Shown: positions 41,037 through 49,680, counted from the stretch's first letter. The stretch: DNA of 64,000 nt from an uncultured Lachnospiraceae bacterium (GCA_910578645.1 CAJTQI010000001.1:372001-436000); one strand, 5' to 3'. Program-made: numbers and translations. Notes: generated from the letters alone by a model not told the origin.

Positions 41037-44000
41037 GTGGAAGCACATAAAGAGATAAATAAAAAAACCGGTCAGTTCCATTTCCAGAAATTAACTCCCT
41101 CGGATGAAATCGATTTGGGCATCTATGACGATGCCATAGAATATGCCTTTTCCAATAGGGATATATGCAATATTGCACTTTCGGGGCCATACGGGGCAGG
41201 CAAGAGCAGCGTCATTGAATCTTATAAGAAGCTGCATCCGGAGAAGAAATTTATACATATTTCTCTGGCGCATATGTCCGAGAACGGAAAGCAAGAGGAT
41301 ATATCGGTGTCTGCCCTGGAGGGGAAGATTATCAACCAGTTGGTACATTTGATTCCGGTGGAACAAATTCCCCAGACGCATTTTGCCGTCAAAAGAAAAG
41401 TAAATATGGATAATGTCCTGAAATATACGCTTTTTATAATGTTGTTTCTTGTTCTGGGCGGTTATCTGTGTTTTTATAACAATTGGTGCGGTATCATTAC
41501 CGGGCTGTCAGATAAATCGTTTAGGGACTTATTTCTTTTTACGACGAAGAAAGAATTTGTTCTGCTTGTTGTTATTGTCTGTTTGGTGATGCTTGGAAAG
41601 GTATGCCACGAGGCAATCAAATGGCAGATGAACAAAAGATTTATGCGAAAAGTAAATGTGAAAGGCAACAATTTTGATATAGAATTATTCGACACGGAAG
41701 AAGCGTCTTATTTCGACAAATATTTGAATGAGGTGCTGTATTTATTCGATAACGTGGATGCCCATGGGGTTGTGTTTGAGGATATGGACCGTTATAATAC
41801 AGGGTTGATTTTTGAGGGGCTTAAGGAAATCAACGGTTTGCTAAACCGCAGGCGAAATCTCTATGAAGAAGAGAAAAGGGAGCCGCTGCGGTTTATTTAT
41901 CTGCTCCGGGATGATATGTTTATGACCAAGGAGCGGACGAAGTTTTTTGATTATATTATTCCTATAGTTCCGGTTATTGACGGCTCAAATTCTTATGATA
42001 AGTTTATCGAATTTTTCAGGGATGAGAATATTGCCGGCTTATTTGAGGACGATTTCTTACGAGGGCTGTCCTTGTATATAGACGATATGAGAATTTTAAA
42101 AAATATCGTCAATGAATTTGTTATTTACCATGGGAAGTTCAAGAGAAATTATTTAAAACCAGGCGGAGGTAAACAAAAAGAAGAGCGAGATGAAAAGGAA
42201 ATAAACCGGGAACCAGGCGATACGGAGCAGAATGACAATAAACTTCTGGCAATGATTGCCTATAAGAATATGTTTCCCAGAGATTTCGTGGAGTTACAGC
42301 TTTCCAGGGGTTATGTGTATCAGTTGTTTCATCTGAAAGAAGAGTATGCGGATAAGAGGATAAAGGATATCCAGGGGAAAATAAAAGAGCTGGAACGAAA
42401 GGAGAAAGAAGCCGCCGAGGAAGAATGCAGGTCTTTGGATGAGTTGGATGCGGTGTATTATGTGGAGCGGAGTCCGGTGAGGATAAATGATAAAGAAGCC
42501 TTTGAGTTTCCGACAAGGGTAGATTATATCAGGCAAATCAAAGAGAATGGTTATAATGTGAAAAGAGGGCGTCCGACTTATGGTGATTATGTGTGGAACG
42601 ATTTCAATAACAAAGAGGAGTTTGACGAATTACTGTTAATTCCGGAATATGCGGCAAGAAAAGAAAAAGTAGAAAACAAAGCGGAGAAGCGGCGGGCACA
42701 AATACAATCGCAGATTGCCGCATGTAGGAGGGAAGAGGAACAATTACGTTCGGCATATTTAAAGGATATTATCACGAAAGAAAATGCAGACGACATTTTT
42801 GCAAAACCGCAGGAGGACAGTGTGCATGGGAGAAATGAGTTTCCGGAGATTAAGTTAGACCCGTATTTCCCGTTGATTAAATATTTGATTCGCAATGGAT
42901 ATATAGACGAGACTTATCCTGATTATATGACATTCTTCTATGCAAACAGCATCAGCAGGCAAGATAAAATCTTCTTGCGCAGCATCACGGACGAGAAGGC
43001 GAAGGATTACGATTACGGTTTGCAGAATCCCAGGGCGGTCATAGCCAGGATGCGGCCGATAGATTTCAGTGCAAAAGAATGTTGGAATTACGATTTGCTG
43101 GATGCGTTGTTAGAAGGAAAAGATTCAAAGGTTTACAGGGCACATTTAGATAAATTTCTGGGAAGCCTGCGGGAATGGAAGCCTGTAAAGTTTGTGGAAG
43201 GGTACATACAACACAGCGATGATGAAGCGGATTTTATACGGGAGTTTAATGCTTTGTGGGATGGCGCTGCATCATGGGTTATCGGGGAGACATATTTTGA
43301 AATAGAGATAAAATATCAGTATATCTGGTCTACATTTATAACAAGTACAGAAGAAGAGCTGATTAGATATAATAGGGATGGAAAGATAGCTGAAGATATT
43401 AGTTCAGGAAAAGATTTCTTTGAATATAGTGATTTGGGTATAGAGCTCATCTCGGATAGGACAAGAGATTACAAGATAGAGAAAATAATTAGTAAATTTA
43501 AGGCTTTAGGGGTTCAGTTTTCTTCCTTTTCTGATGATGGTGTATTTAAAGAGCTGCTGCAGGCCATTTACAGCGAAAATATGTATGTGCTGAACCGGTA
43601 TATGATAGATTTATTTTTGGAGCATATGTACCGTATCGAACCTTCGGAGGAGTACAGTACTAAAAACCTGACGCTTATTTTGTCACAGGAACAACCCTTG
43701 GCGGCATATGTCAGGGATAATCTTGCACAATATATTGATATGGAGATTAAGTCGGTCAATCAGAAGTGGCATAAGGAAGATATGGCCACCGTGCTCTACG
43801 TGCTGAACCATAAGGATGTGGAAGACAAGAAGAAGATGCACTATATACTTCTTTGGGTTGGTTGGCTGCCAGAACTTTCCGCGGTGGAAGACAAGAAGTT
43901 ATGGAAAGAACTGCTGATAAGCCGTGTAACTTTTAGTCAGAAAAATGTGTTCGATTACTTCTTCTATTCCGGTAACGGTATGGATGAAACGTTGACAAAT

Positions 44001-44924
44001 TATATGAACAGATACAGGGAAGAGTTGTCTTTTGACACATCGGGATTAGATGCGGAATACGGTGTGGATGCAAAGAAGCGTTTCTTCTGGCAACTGGCTA
44101 AAAATAATGATATGGAAAATGAGGCGTATAGGCGGCTTATTCAGTCGTTTCATATGCAGGGACAAACATTTTTCGCTAAGGATGTCAGTCCGGAAAAGAT
44201 ACGGATTTTGATAGAGGAAAAAATAATTGAGATGTCCTTGGTAAATTTAGATTTCTTGCGGGCTAATTATCCGGAAGCCGTGAATCAGTTTATCGAATGT
44301 GATATCACACGCTATATAGACGTGATGACAGAAGAAAAGATGTCTGAGGACGAGGTCGCGCATGTTCTTAAGATGGATATTTCTGAAGAGGAAAAAATAC
44401 GATTATTGAAATTGGAAACCAATCCGGTTTCGGTTATGCACAGGAATTATCCTTCCAAGGTAATTGTCCATATTTTGCAGCATCTGTTGGATGAAAACGA
44501 GAAGGAGCAGCTTTTTATGTGGTATCCGGCTGAAATGCCTGAGGTACAAACGCAAATCAGACGGATTGCTATGGATAACGTAGAGAAAGTGATTGCGGAC
44601 AGGATGCGCATGAACAAAGCCCTTTTAAGCGATATGATGTTGGAGTCTGGGATTTCAATAGAGGATAAGAAGATGTTGTTGGCTAACAATCTGTCTGATT
44701 TATGGAAAGACGAGGTAGAAGTCTATCTGGACAGACTTGACTTGAAGGCATTTCATGGCATATTGGAAGGAAAAAAACGGATGTTTAGGGGGACAGAGGC
44801 AAACATAAGCCTTTTAAAAGCTTTTCAGGAGAAAGGATGGCTCTCTCATTTTGAAGTTGCGATAGAGAATGAGAATATTTATGCGGCATATGGGGCTGTG
44901 GAGGAAGAGGCAAATATATCGTAA
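41037..44924 (+). CDS. YobI-type membrane-anchored P-loop NTPase, 1,295 aa
   Basis: A very large ATPase resembling Bacillus YobI, a KAP/STAND-like P-loop group. Walker A GPYGAGKS is at 50-57 and Walker B VVFEDMDRY at about 245-253. Two transmembrane helices (about 128-155 and 174-192) lie between them, inserted in the ATPase domain as in KAP ATPases. FIYLLRDDMF is the probable sensor-1 strand. The C-terminal ~900 residues are helical, with a charged coiled coil near 430-460 and 535-580, probably a repeat scaffold. The GTG at 41037 has AGAGGA 8 nt upstream; TTG 41019 is the alternative. KAP-like ATPases include anti-phage proteins, but a defence role here is inference. Confidence 0.85.
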   Translation: MEAHKEINKKTGQFHFQKLTPSDEIDLGIYDDAIEYAFSNRDICNIALSGPYGAGKSSVIESYKKLHPEKKFIHISLAHMSENGKQEDISVSALEGKIINQLVHLIPVEQIPQTHFAVKRKVNMDNVLKYTLFIMLFLVLGGYLCFYNNWCGIITGLSDKSFRDLFLFTTKKEFVLLVVIVCLVMLGKVCHEAIKWQMNKRFMRKVNVKGNNFDIELFDTEEASYFDKYLNEVLYLFDNVDAHGVVFEDMDRYNTGLIFEGLKEINGLLNRRRNLYEEEKREPLRFIYLLRDDMFMTKERTKFFDYIIPIVPVIDGSNSYDKFIEFFRDENIAGLFEDDFLRGLSLYIDDMRILKNIVNEFVIYHGKFKRNYLKPGGGKQKEERDEKEINREPGDTEQNDNKLLAMIAYKNMFPRDFVELQLSRGYVYQLFHLKEEYADKRIKDIQGKIKELERKEKEAAEEECRSLDELDAVYYVERSPVRINDKEAFEFPTRVDYIRQIKENGYNVKRGRPTYGDYVWNDFNNKEEFDELLLIPEYAARKEKVENKAEKRRAQIQSQIAACRREEEQLRSAYLKDIITKENADDIFAKPQEDSVHGRNEFPEIKLDPYFPLIKYLIRNGYIDETYPDYMTFFYANSISRQDKIFLRSITDEKAKDYDYGLQNPRAVIARMRPIDFSAKECWNYDLLDALLEGKDSKVYRAHLDKFLGSLREWKPVKFVEGYIQHSDDEADFIREFNALWDGAASWVIGETYFEIEIKYQYIWSTFITSTEEELIRYNRDGKIAEDISSGKDFFEYSDLGIELISDRTRDYKIEKIISKFKALGVQFSSFSDDGVFKELLQAIYSENMYVLNRYMIDLFLEHMYRIEPSEEYSTKNLTLILSQEQPLAAYVRDNLAQYIDMEIKSVNQKWHKEDMATVLYVLNHKDVEDKKKMHYILLWVGWLPELSAVEDKKLWKELLISRVTFSQKNVFDYFFYSGNGMDETLTNYMNRYREELSFDTSGLDAEYGVDAKKRFFWQLAKNNDMENEAYRRLIQSFHMQGQTFFAKDVSPEKIRILIEEKIIEMSLVNLDFLRANYPEAVNQFIECDITRYIDVMTEEKMSEDEVAHVLKMDISEEEKIRLLKLETNPVSVMHRNYPSKVIVHILQHLLDENEKEQLFMWYPAEMPEVQTQIRRIAMDNVEKVIADRMRMNKALLSDMMLESGISIEDKKMLLANNLSDLWKDEVEVYLDRLDLKAFHGILEGKKRMFRGTEANISLLKAFQEKGWLSHFEVAIENENIYAAYGAVEEEANIS

Positions 44925-44949
44925 TGATTGTAATAGAAAAGTGATGCAC

Positions 44950-44977
44950 TGTCTCAACAAAAGCAGCGCAGAAATGG
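44950..44977 (+). repeat. partial structured repeat (copy C) in the leader of the next gene
   Basis: TGTCTCAACAAAAG followed by GCGCAGAAATG matches the right part of the element at 51645-51690. Here it ends at the ribosome binding site of the lipoprotein gene. Confidence 0.5.
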
Positions 44978-44985
44978 AGTGAAAA

Positions 44986-45450
44986 ATGAAAAATATACGT
45001 AAGACATTTTGTACATCGGCCGTTATTGTATCAACTGTCCTGTTTACCGCCTGCGGGCAGACACAGGCAAGCCATATGGACATGCCGGATACTTCCGAGT
45101 ATCATGGAGATGCTGTTATAGCCCAGGATGTGGATGAGGCGGCGTATAATTTGGATGACGCGCTATCCGATGAGGATATGGAGCGGGAGACGAAGTATAT
45201 GAAATACCTGGAGATAACTTTGGCGAGTGATATTTTAGATGCATATTCTTCTGTCAAAAGCGCTAATGTGGCATTATTCGGTGATATGAACGAGATGCAG
45301 GCCAATATTTGTCTGGAGGTGCAAGATGATTTTACGAAAGATAATGCGGCCGAGGTGGCGAAAGTAGTGGCCACCGCCATCGGAGATGAAGAACAAGAAA
45401 ATATAAACATCAAGGATACGGAAGGAAATGTGCTATTTTCCGGGAAATAA
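44986..45450 (+). CDS. lipoprotein with FliF/YscJ-like ring-building domain, 154 aa
   Basis: Lipobox FTACG with the lipid cysteine at about 23. The mature C-terminal domain (about 70-154) follows the pattern of FliF/YscJ/SpoIIIAG ring-building modules: a helix ILDAYSSVKSANVALFG, a strand MQANICLEVQDD, a second helix AAEVAKVVATAIGD, and a strand INIKDTEGNVLFSG. In the known families this fold assembles membrane rings. Here it is a single small lipoprotein with no secretion genes beside it. The fold assignment rests on reading the pattern only. Confidence 0.6.
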   Translation: MKNIRKTFCTSAVIVSTVLFTACGQTQASHMDMPDTSEYHGDAVIAQDVDEAAYNLDDALSDEDMERETKYMKYLEITLASDILDAYSSVKSANVALFGDMNEMQANICLEVQDDFTKDNAAEVAKVVATAIGDEEQENINIKDTEGNVLFSGK

Positions 45451-45537
45451 CAGAAACAATTTTTATTTTGCTGCATCCCGCCATTCATGTACGATGTAGG
45501 AATAGGGCAAGAATAAATTACGAATAGTTTGTATGTC

Positions 45538-45572
45538 TGTGCCATGTTTGTCATTGAGATAAACATGGCACA
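45538..45572. terminator. perfect 12-bp hairpin between convergent genes
   Basis: TGTGCCATGTTT and AAACATGGCACA enclose an 11-nt loop, between the stops of the lipoprotein gene and the leftward anti-sigma gene. There is no T-run on either side, so termination is likely but not certain. Confidence 0.55.
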
Positions 45573-45583
45573 AGCAGAGTCAG

Positions 45584-46114
45584 TTACTCGACAGATTTCT
45601 GTAATTCGTTGGCTTCCCGTATCGTTGTGACGCGCCGTACACCGTCCAACTGGCTGATTTGTTCCCGAACTTGTTGTGTGTTTGCACCCAACCATATACT
45701 GACTTCATAATTAAAAGAGTCGGCCAGAGGATTTTCGTCGAAATCATCTGCGTAATCTCCCAGATATTCGGCTTTAAAGTCTGCCCATGCTTCTTCTGCG
45801 CTGATGAACCGGTAAGAAGCGATTCCGGGTATCTGGGCAAGTTCATTGCCGATTGTGCCAATTTCTTCCTGTGTTATGCCGACATCCATAAAGACGGCAA
45901 GCTGTTTCTCCTGGTAAACATTGTATGCGGCCAGGGAGGTAGAGCCTGCGGCCCCGATTAACAAGAGCGACATGAGCGCGGCGCACAGTTTGGAGTAACG
46001 GCTGTAGCGGTAATGCTTTCTATGGGATTTGGCAGAGTTTTGTATTAATGCATCCGTCATTTCAGGCGGCATAGAAATGGATTGTTTGATTTGTATCATA
46101 TCTTTTTCATTCAT
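45584..46114 (-). CDS. putative anti-sigma factor with FtsX extracellular-domain-like sensor, 176 aa
   Basis: A bitopic protein: about 40 cytoplasmic residues, one helix (about 42-64), then an extracytoplasmic domain (about 73-166) that reads like the extracellular domain of FtsX. Matching features are VFMDVGITQEEIGTI, IPGIASYRFISAEEAW, ENPLADSFNYEVSI and LDGVRRVTTI. In FtsX this domain contacts cell-wall hydrolase regulators. Here the four FtsX permease helices are missing. It is encoded just downstream of an ECF sigma gene, the usual place of the anti-sigma factor. GGAAGGAGAA precedes ATG 46114. The anti-sigma role is inferred from position and topology. Confidence 0.75.
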   Translation of the reverse strand: MNEKDMIQIKQSISMPPEMTDALIQNSAKSHRKHYRYSRYSKLCAALMSLLLIGAAGSTSLAAYNVYQEKQLAVFMDVGITQEEIGTIGNELAQIPGIASYRFISAEEAWADFKAEYLGDYADDFDENPLADSFNYEVSIWLGANTQQVREQISQLDGVRRVTTIREANELQKSVE

Positions 46115-46167
46115 ATTGTGTTCTCCTTCCACAAATTTCTTCTTTTTAATTACTCATTTTGTAAAAA

Positions 46168-46638
46168 TTATGGCGTCAGTTCTAATTTCAACGCTTCCCG
46201 CGCTCTCTGCAGCCTTTTCTTGACGGCATTTTCTGAGAGGCTTGCGATTTGAGCAATTTCTTTGACCGTGTAACCTTCAAAATAGTAAAGGATAAGCACG
46301 GTTTTCCATTTGGCAGGCAGTGCATAAAGTTCCCGGATAAGCTGCTTTTCTTCCGGTGCAGGTAAGTATTCCTGAATCTGCTCCAAATCTATATAGGTAT
46401 GGCGCTTACAAAATCGCAGACAGTCTTTGCAGCAGTTGGAAGTTACACGCAGTAACCATGCCTTTTCATGATTTGAAGACAGGAACGCAGGTGATTTTTC
46501 CATATAGCGCAGCAATACTTCTTGCAAAACATCCTGTACATCATGGGGATTGCCTAAAAGCAAGTAGGCGGTGCGATAGAGCATGTCACCATAGGTTTGC
46601 AAAATATGTTTGATGTCCTGCTCGCTCTTTTTATTCAC
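46168..46638 (-). CDS. ECF sigma factor 1, 156 aa
   Basis: An extracytoplasmic-function RNA polymerase sigma factor. Region 2 covers about 15-80 (YGDMLYRTAYLLLGNPHDVQDVLQEVLLRY), and region 4 covers about 100-150 (LPAKWKTVLILYYFEGYTVKEIAQIASLSENAVKKRLQRAREAL). GTG 46638 is preceded by GGGAGGGAG. The FtsX-domain gene follows 53 bp later. An ECF-like promoter lies upstream. Confidence 0.9.
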   Translation of the reverse strand: MNKKSEQDIKHILQTYGDMLYRTAYLLLGNPHDVQDVLQEVLLRYMEKSPAFLSSNHEKAWLLRVTSNCCKDCLRFCKRHTYIDLEQIQEYLPAPEEKQLIRELYALPAKWKTVLILYYFEGYTVKEIAQIASLSENAVKKRLQRAREALKLELTP

Positions 46639-46693
46639 ATTTGACTCCCTCCCTTCTGTCCGTATAATACATATATTATAGAGGCCTCTTACC

Positions 46694-46725
46694 ATATAAA
46701 CGAGTGAAGAATGCGAAAGGTGACA
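46694..46725 (-). promoter_or_regulatory. predicted ECF promoter of sigma gene 1
   Basis: On the minus strand TGTCACCTTT starts at 46725 and CGTTTAT lies at the 24th base, the same spacing as the ECF promoters of the neighbouring units. It would allow autoregulation of sigma factor 1. Confidence 0.5.
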
Positions 46726-46829
46726 ATGTTTTTATATGCAAGGAAAAAATAAGAAAAACGGGCATAAACATAAGAAGTATTGTTGCAGAACAATATAAAA
46801 AAAGAATAAAATAGATGCATAGCCATTTA

Positions 46830-46860
46830 TGCAACTTTTTATGGATTATGGAGGTATTAA
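46830..46860 (+). promoter_or_regulatory. predicted ECF promoter of sigma operon 2
   Basis: TGCAACTTTTTAT begins at 46830 and GGTATTAA at 46853. The same two blocks with identical spacing occur before the vWA lipoprotein gene at 49614. The predicted transcript start falls just before the ATG at 46889, which supports that start. Confidence 0.65.
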
Positions 46861-46888
46861 AAGTAAGGATTTGATAGGGGAAATTTGT

Positions 46889-47395
46889 ATGGCAAATGAG
46901 GAAAGGATTACGGCGGATGGGGCGATTGACAGATATGCCGACATGGTGTACCGTCTGGCGTTGTCCCAAATGAGGAATACGGTTGATGCGGACGATTTGT
47001 TCCAGGAAGTGTTTGTGCGGCTGGTAAACCATATACAGGATTTGGAATCATGGGAGCATGTGAAAGCGTGGTTAATCCGGGTGACAATTAATTGTGCTAA
47101 GAAATATTACGGCCAATACTGGAATAAGAATGTAGATTACATGGATGCACCGGAGCGTATGGCAGGAGATAACGGAGCTTATGAACTGCCGGAGGAACAC
47201 CCGGTCCGGGAGGCAGTGCATAAACTTCCGCCAAAGTATCGGGTGGTGATACATTTATATTATTTTGAAGAACGGACGATAGCGGAGATTGCACAATTAA
47301 CCGAACAGAAGGAGAGCACCGTCAAGTCGCAGTTGCGCCGGGGGCGCGAAATGTTGAAAAAACTGCTTGGCAATAACGGTATAGATTCAGTATAA
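46889..47395 (+). CDS. ECF sigma factor 2, 168 aa
   Basis: Region 2 is seen in RYADMVYRLALSQMRNTVDADDLFQEVFVRL, and region 4 in LPPKYRVVIHLYYFEERTIAEIAQLTEQKESTVKSQLRRGREML. I start at 46889 (AGGGGAAA upstream), downstream of its own predicted ECF promoter. The next gene, 24 bp away, encodes the probable anti-sigma factor. The arrangement implies autoregulation. Confidence 0.92.
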   Translation: MANEERITADGAIDRYADMVYRLALSQMRNTVDADDLFQEVFVRLVNHIQDLESWEHVKAWLIRVTINCAKKYYGQYWNKNVDYMDAPERMAGDNGAYELPEEHPVREAVHKLPPKYRVVIHLYYFEERTIAEIAQLTEQKESTVKSQLRRGREMLKKLLGNNGIDSV

Positions 47396-47418
47396 GAGAA
47401 TAGAAGGAAGCAATAATT

Positions 47419-48291
47419 ATGATGGAGCGATATCAAATAGAAACTTCACAGATACATGCGCCGGCATCTTTGGTTGAGAGGACGAAACGGGCGATGCAGG
47501 AGGAAGAAAAGCGGATACAGAGAGAAAATGCGGCCGACGGCAATGTGATGCGGGAAACGAAAGAGCAGATACGATGCAGAACAAATAAGTGGGTACTTCC
47601 GGTGGCGGCAGCGGCCGTATTTTTGGTCTTGGTAAATGTCCTGGCTATTATGCCAGGCAGGCGGACGGATATGTCTGGCTCCGGACAGGCAGATTCGGCG
47701 ATGGAAGGAAAGGCAACGATAGAAGAAGAGGCGGAAGATGCACATATGACAGCCGGAGAAACCGGGATAATGGAAGATTTAACTGCAGAGGACAGTGGTA
47801 TGCCAAATGCGGAGTTAACTGGTATAGATGGGAATATGCCGGATGGAGAAGGTAGTCTTGTCAGAGAAGAGGAAGATAAGGTAAAAGGTACGGCGGATTT
47901 CTCAGATGAGGATACGACCGGAAGTACGGAAGATTTTTCGGTTGATAAGATGACGGATGCAGGCAGTACAGAACAGAAAGCAGAGCCGGAGCAGGAAGAT
48001 TCGTTGGAAGAAAAAAGCAGGTTGGAGGATGTAGAAGCGACAAAAGAGGAAACGATACTTTCCGTGACTGAAGTTGAAGAAATCCCGGATTTCTATGGCA
48101 GTGCTGATACGCAGTGTGTGATTTTGCAGGGACTTCGGTTTTATGTGTCCAGGGAACAGGATGGCATCTGGGTTGCCTACGTGCATATGGATAGGAAAAA
48201 GTATGTGATTACAGGGGAATCCGGTCAGTATACGGAGGAGAGAGCATTTGTGGAGGATGCCTATGAGTTGTTATTGAATGGACAAAAGTAG
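47419..48291 (+). CDS. single-pass membrane protein, probable anti-sigma factor for sigma 2, 290 aa
   Basis: A cytoplasmic N-terminus of about 58 residues (IHAPASLVERTKRAMQEEEKR), one transmembrane helix (about 60-78), then a long acidic, low-complexity linker (about 85-210) and a small C-terminal domain (about 215-290). The C-terminal domain contains the beta-strands VILQGLRFYVSREQDGIWVAYVHMD. Topology and place behind an ECF sigma gene suggest an anti-sigma sensor. No zinc-binding HxxxCxxC motif is present. Two adjacent ATG codons are both possible starts. Confidence 0.72.
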   Translation: MMERYQIETSQIHAPASLVERTKRAMQEEEKRIQRENAADGNVMRETKEQIRCRTNKWVLPVAAAAVFLVLVNVLAIMPGRRTDMSGSGQADSAMEGKATIEEEAEDAHMTAGETGIMEDLTAEDSGMPNAELTGIDGNMPDGEGSLVREEEDKVKGTADFSDEDTTGSTEDFSVDKMTDAGSTEQKAEPEQEDSLEEKSRLEDVEATKEETILSVTEVEEIPDFYGSADTQCVILQGLRFYVSREQDGIWVAYVHMDRKKYVITGESGQYTEERAFVEDAYELLLNGQK

Positions 48292-48336
48292 CGTGGGAAA
48301 ATCATGTAAAAATTGTGGATAATTTATTTCATTTTA

Positions 48337-48368
48337 TGCAACTAAATGCCTTGCATCTTTATCTAATG
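48337..48368 (+). promoter_or_regulatory. degenerate ECF promoter upstream of sigma gene 3
   Basis: TGCAACTAAAT at 48337 and TATCTAAT at the 24th base resemble the intact elements at 46830 and 49614, but both blocks deviate. This matches the decayed state of the genes behind it. Confidence 0.35.
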
Positions 48369-48428
48369 TGCACAAGTTGAGAGAGTTCGACTTATAAACC
48401 GCGGTAGGAAACTATTTTGGAGGAAACG

Positions 48429-48791
48429 ATGGATACTTTGGTCAGAAAAGCACAACGTGGAGATGCAGAGGCATTTATTTGCTTAATAGAAGAATGTAGG
48501 ATGACATTGCTAAGAGTCGCATACGGGTATCTGGGGAATGAGGAAGACGTTGCCGATGCAATACAGGATACGATTTTGTCAGCTTATGAGCATATAGATA
48601 CTCTGAAAAAAGGGGAGCATTTTAAGACATGGATTGTGAGGATACTAATTAATCACTGTACGAAAATGTGGCGGCAGAATAAAAAGACGGTACATTATCC
48701 GGATAATGCCGCTGTTTTGGGTATGAAGGAAAATACGGTCAAGAGCAGGCTGCATCGTGGAAAGGAGCAGCTACGCGAACAGTTACAGTGA
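48429..48791 (+). pseudogene. ECF sigma factor 3 with internal deletion, 120 aa
   Basis: Region 2 is intact (RVAYGYLGNEEDVADAIQDTILSAYEHIDTL and HFKTWIVRILINHC). The sequence then jumps from MWRQNKKTVHYPDNAAV straight into LGMKENTVKSRLHRGKEQL, the recognition helix of region 4. Compared with the two sigma factors to its left, about 35-40 residues carrying the linker and the first half of region 4 are missing. The frame is kept. GGAGGA precedes ATG 48429. A protein may be made but is unlikely to bind a -35 element normally. Confidence 0.75.
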
Positions 48792-48863
48792 TGTGGAACT
48801 ATTTGTAAAAGTAAGCAGAGGGCTTATGATACAAGTCATTGAAATCGCGAATGGAGGATTAGA

Positions 48864-49603
48864 ATGCATAGAGATAAAGCAGATAAAATATTGTATGATG
48901 TTTTGGGAGCGGAACTGGAGGAGAGCGATATTATTGATGCCAAGATTGACGAGGCATATAAAATTATCAGGGCAAGGGAGATTCCTATTCTTGGAACAAT
49001 ATTTGCCAAGGTAGCCGATGTGTTCCCTTTCGGGAATCTTCCCGAAGAAGAATCATCTGTGTTGTATGAAGAAGAGGGTTCTTTATACCAAGTGAAAGAT
49101 GGAGGGATTACAGTTACTTTAGAACAGGAATATGTGTCAAACAAGGCTCTTTTTATCGGTGTCAGGATTGAAAGTGAAGAGTCTATACCTGAGTTGGTGG
49201 CTTATGTGGAGAATGGAATTTTAAAGCGCCCATCGTACAGCAGGACGAAGCTTCGAGAATTATTGCAATTAATGAAGTAGATGAAAAAGGTGTTGGAATT
49301 GAAAGTATAGAGCTTTCTGCAGTGGAAATGACATTGAACAGTGTCAATGGGACAGATGAGCTGTTGGTAACTATGGTTTTTGATGCTGACGGGGAAGAAA
49401 TCAGGCTTGCGACAAACATGGACGGCGAAGTGTATGCTATTACCGGACATGATATTTCTACACCGTACATCTATCTGTGTGATTTTAATGAGAGTTCGGA
49501 TATGAGAAGTGTTTACGAGCGTCCTGAGAATGATAAGAGTTTTCAGGAGCTGATTGAGGAGTGCGCTGTGTTTTGCACGGTGGTGGATGTAGAAGAACAG
49601 TAA
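48864..49603 (+). pseudogene. frameshifted partner (anti-sigma/DUF4179-like) of sigma 3
   Basis: The first part (48864-49280, 138 aa) runs to LKRPSYSRTKLRELLQLMK and stops. The other frame, from about 49216 on, gives KAPIVQQDEASRIIAINEVDEKG and continues without interruption to TAA 49603. Restoring one base near the TTTTAAA run at 49217-49223 would give a single protein of about 246 residues. The middle segment ITVTLEQEYVSNKALFIGVRIESEE resembles the extracytoplasmic domain of DUF4179 anti-sigma-like proteins. The expected transmembrane helix is also missing (only PILGTIFAK remains), hinting at a second lesion. GGAGG precedes the ATG. Confidence 0.72.
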
Positions 49604-49613
49604 AAAACATTTT

Positions 49614-49644
49614 TGCAACCTTTTATTCTCCTGAAAGGTATTAA
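49614..49644 (+). promoter_or_regulatory. predicted ECF promoter of the vWA lipoprotein gene
   Basis: TGCAACCTTTTAT at 49614 and GGTATTAA at 49637 repeat the sigma-2 promoter block for block with the same spacing. The gene starts 36 bp later. Confidence 0.65.
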
Positions 49645-49680
49645 GTATAGAAACAAGGTGCGGTATAGGGAGGATAAATT

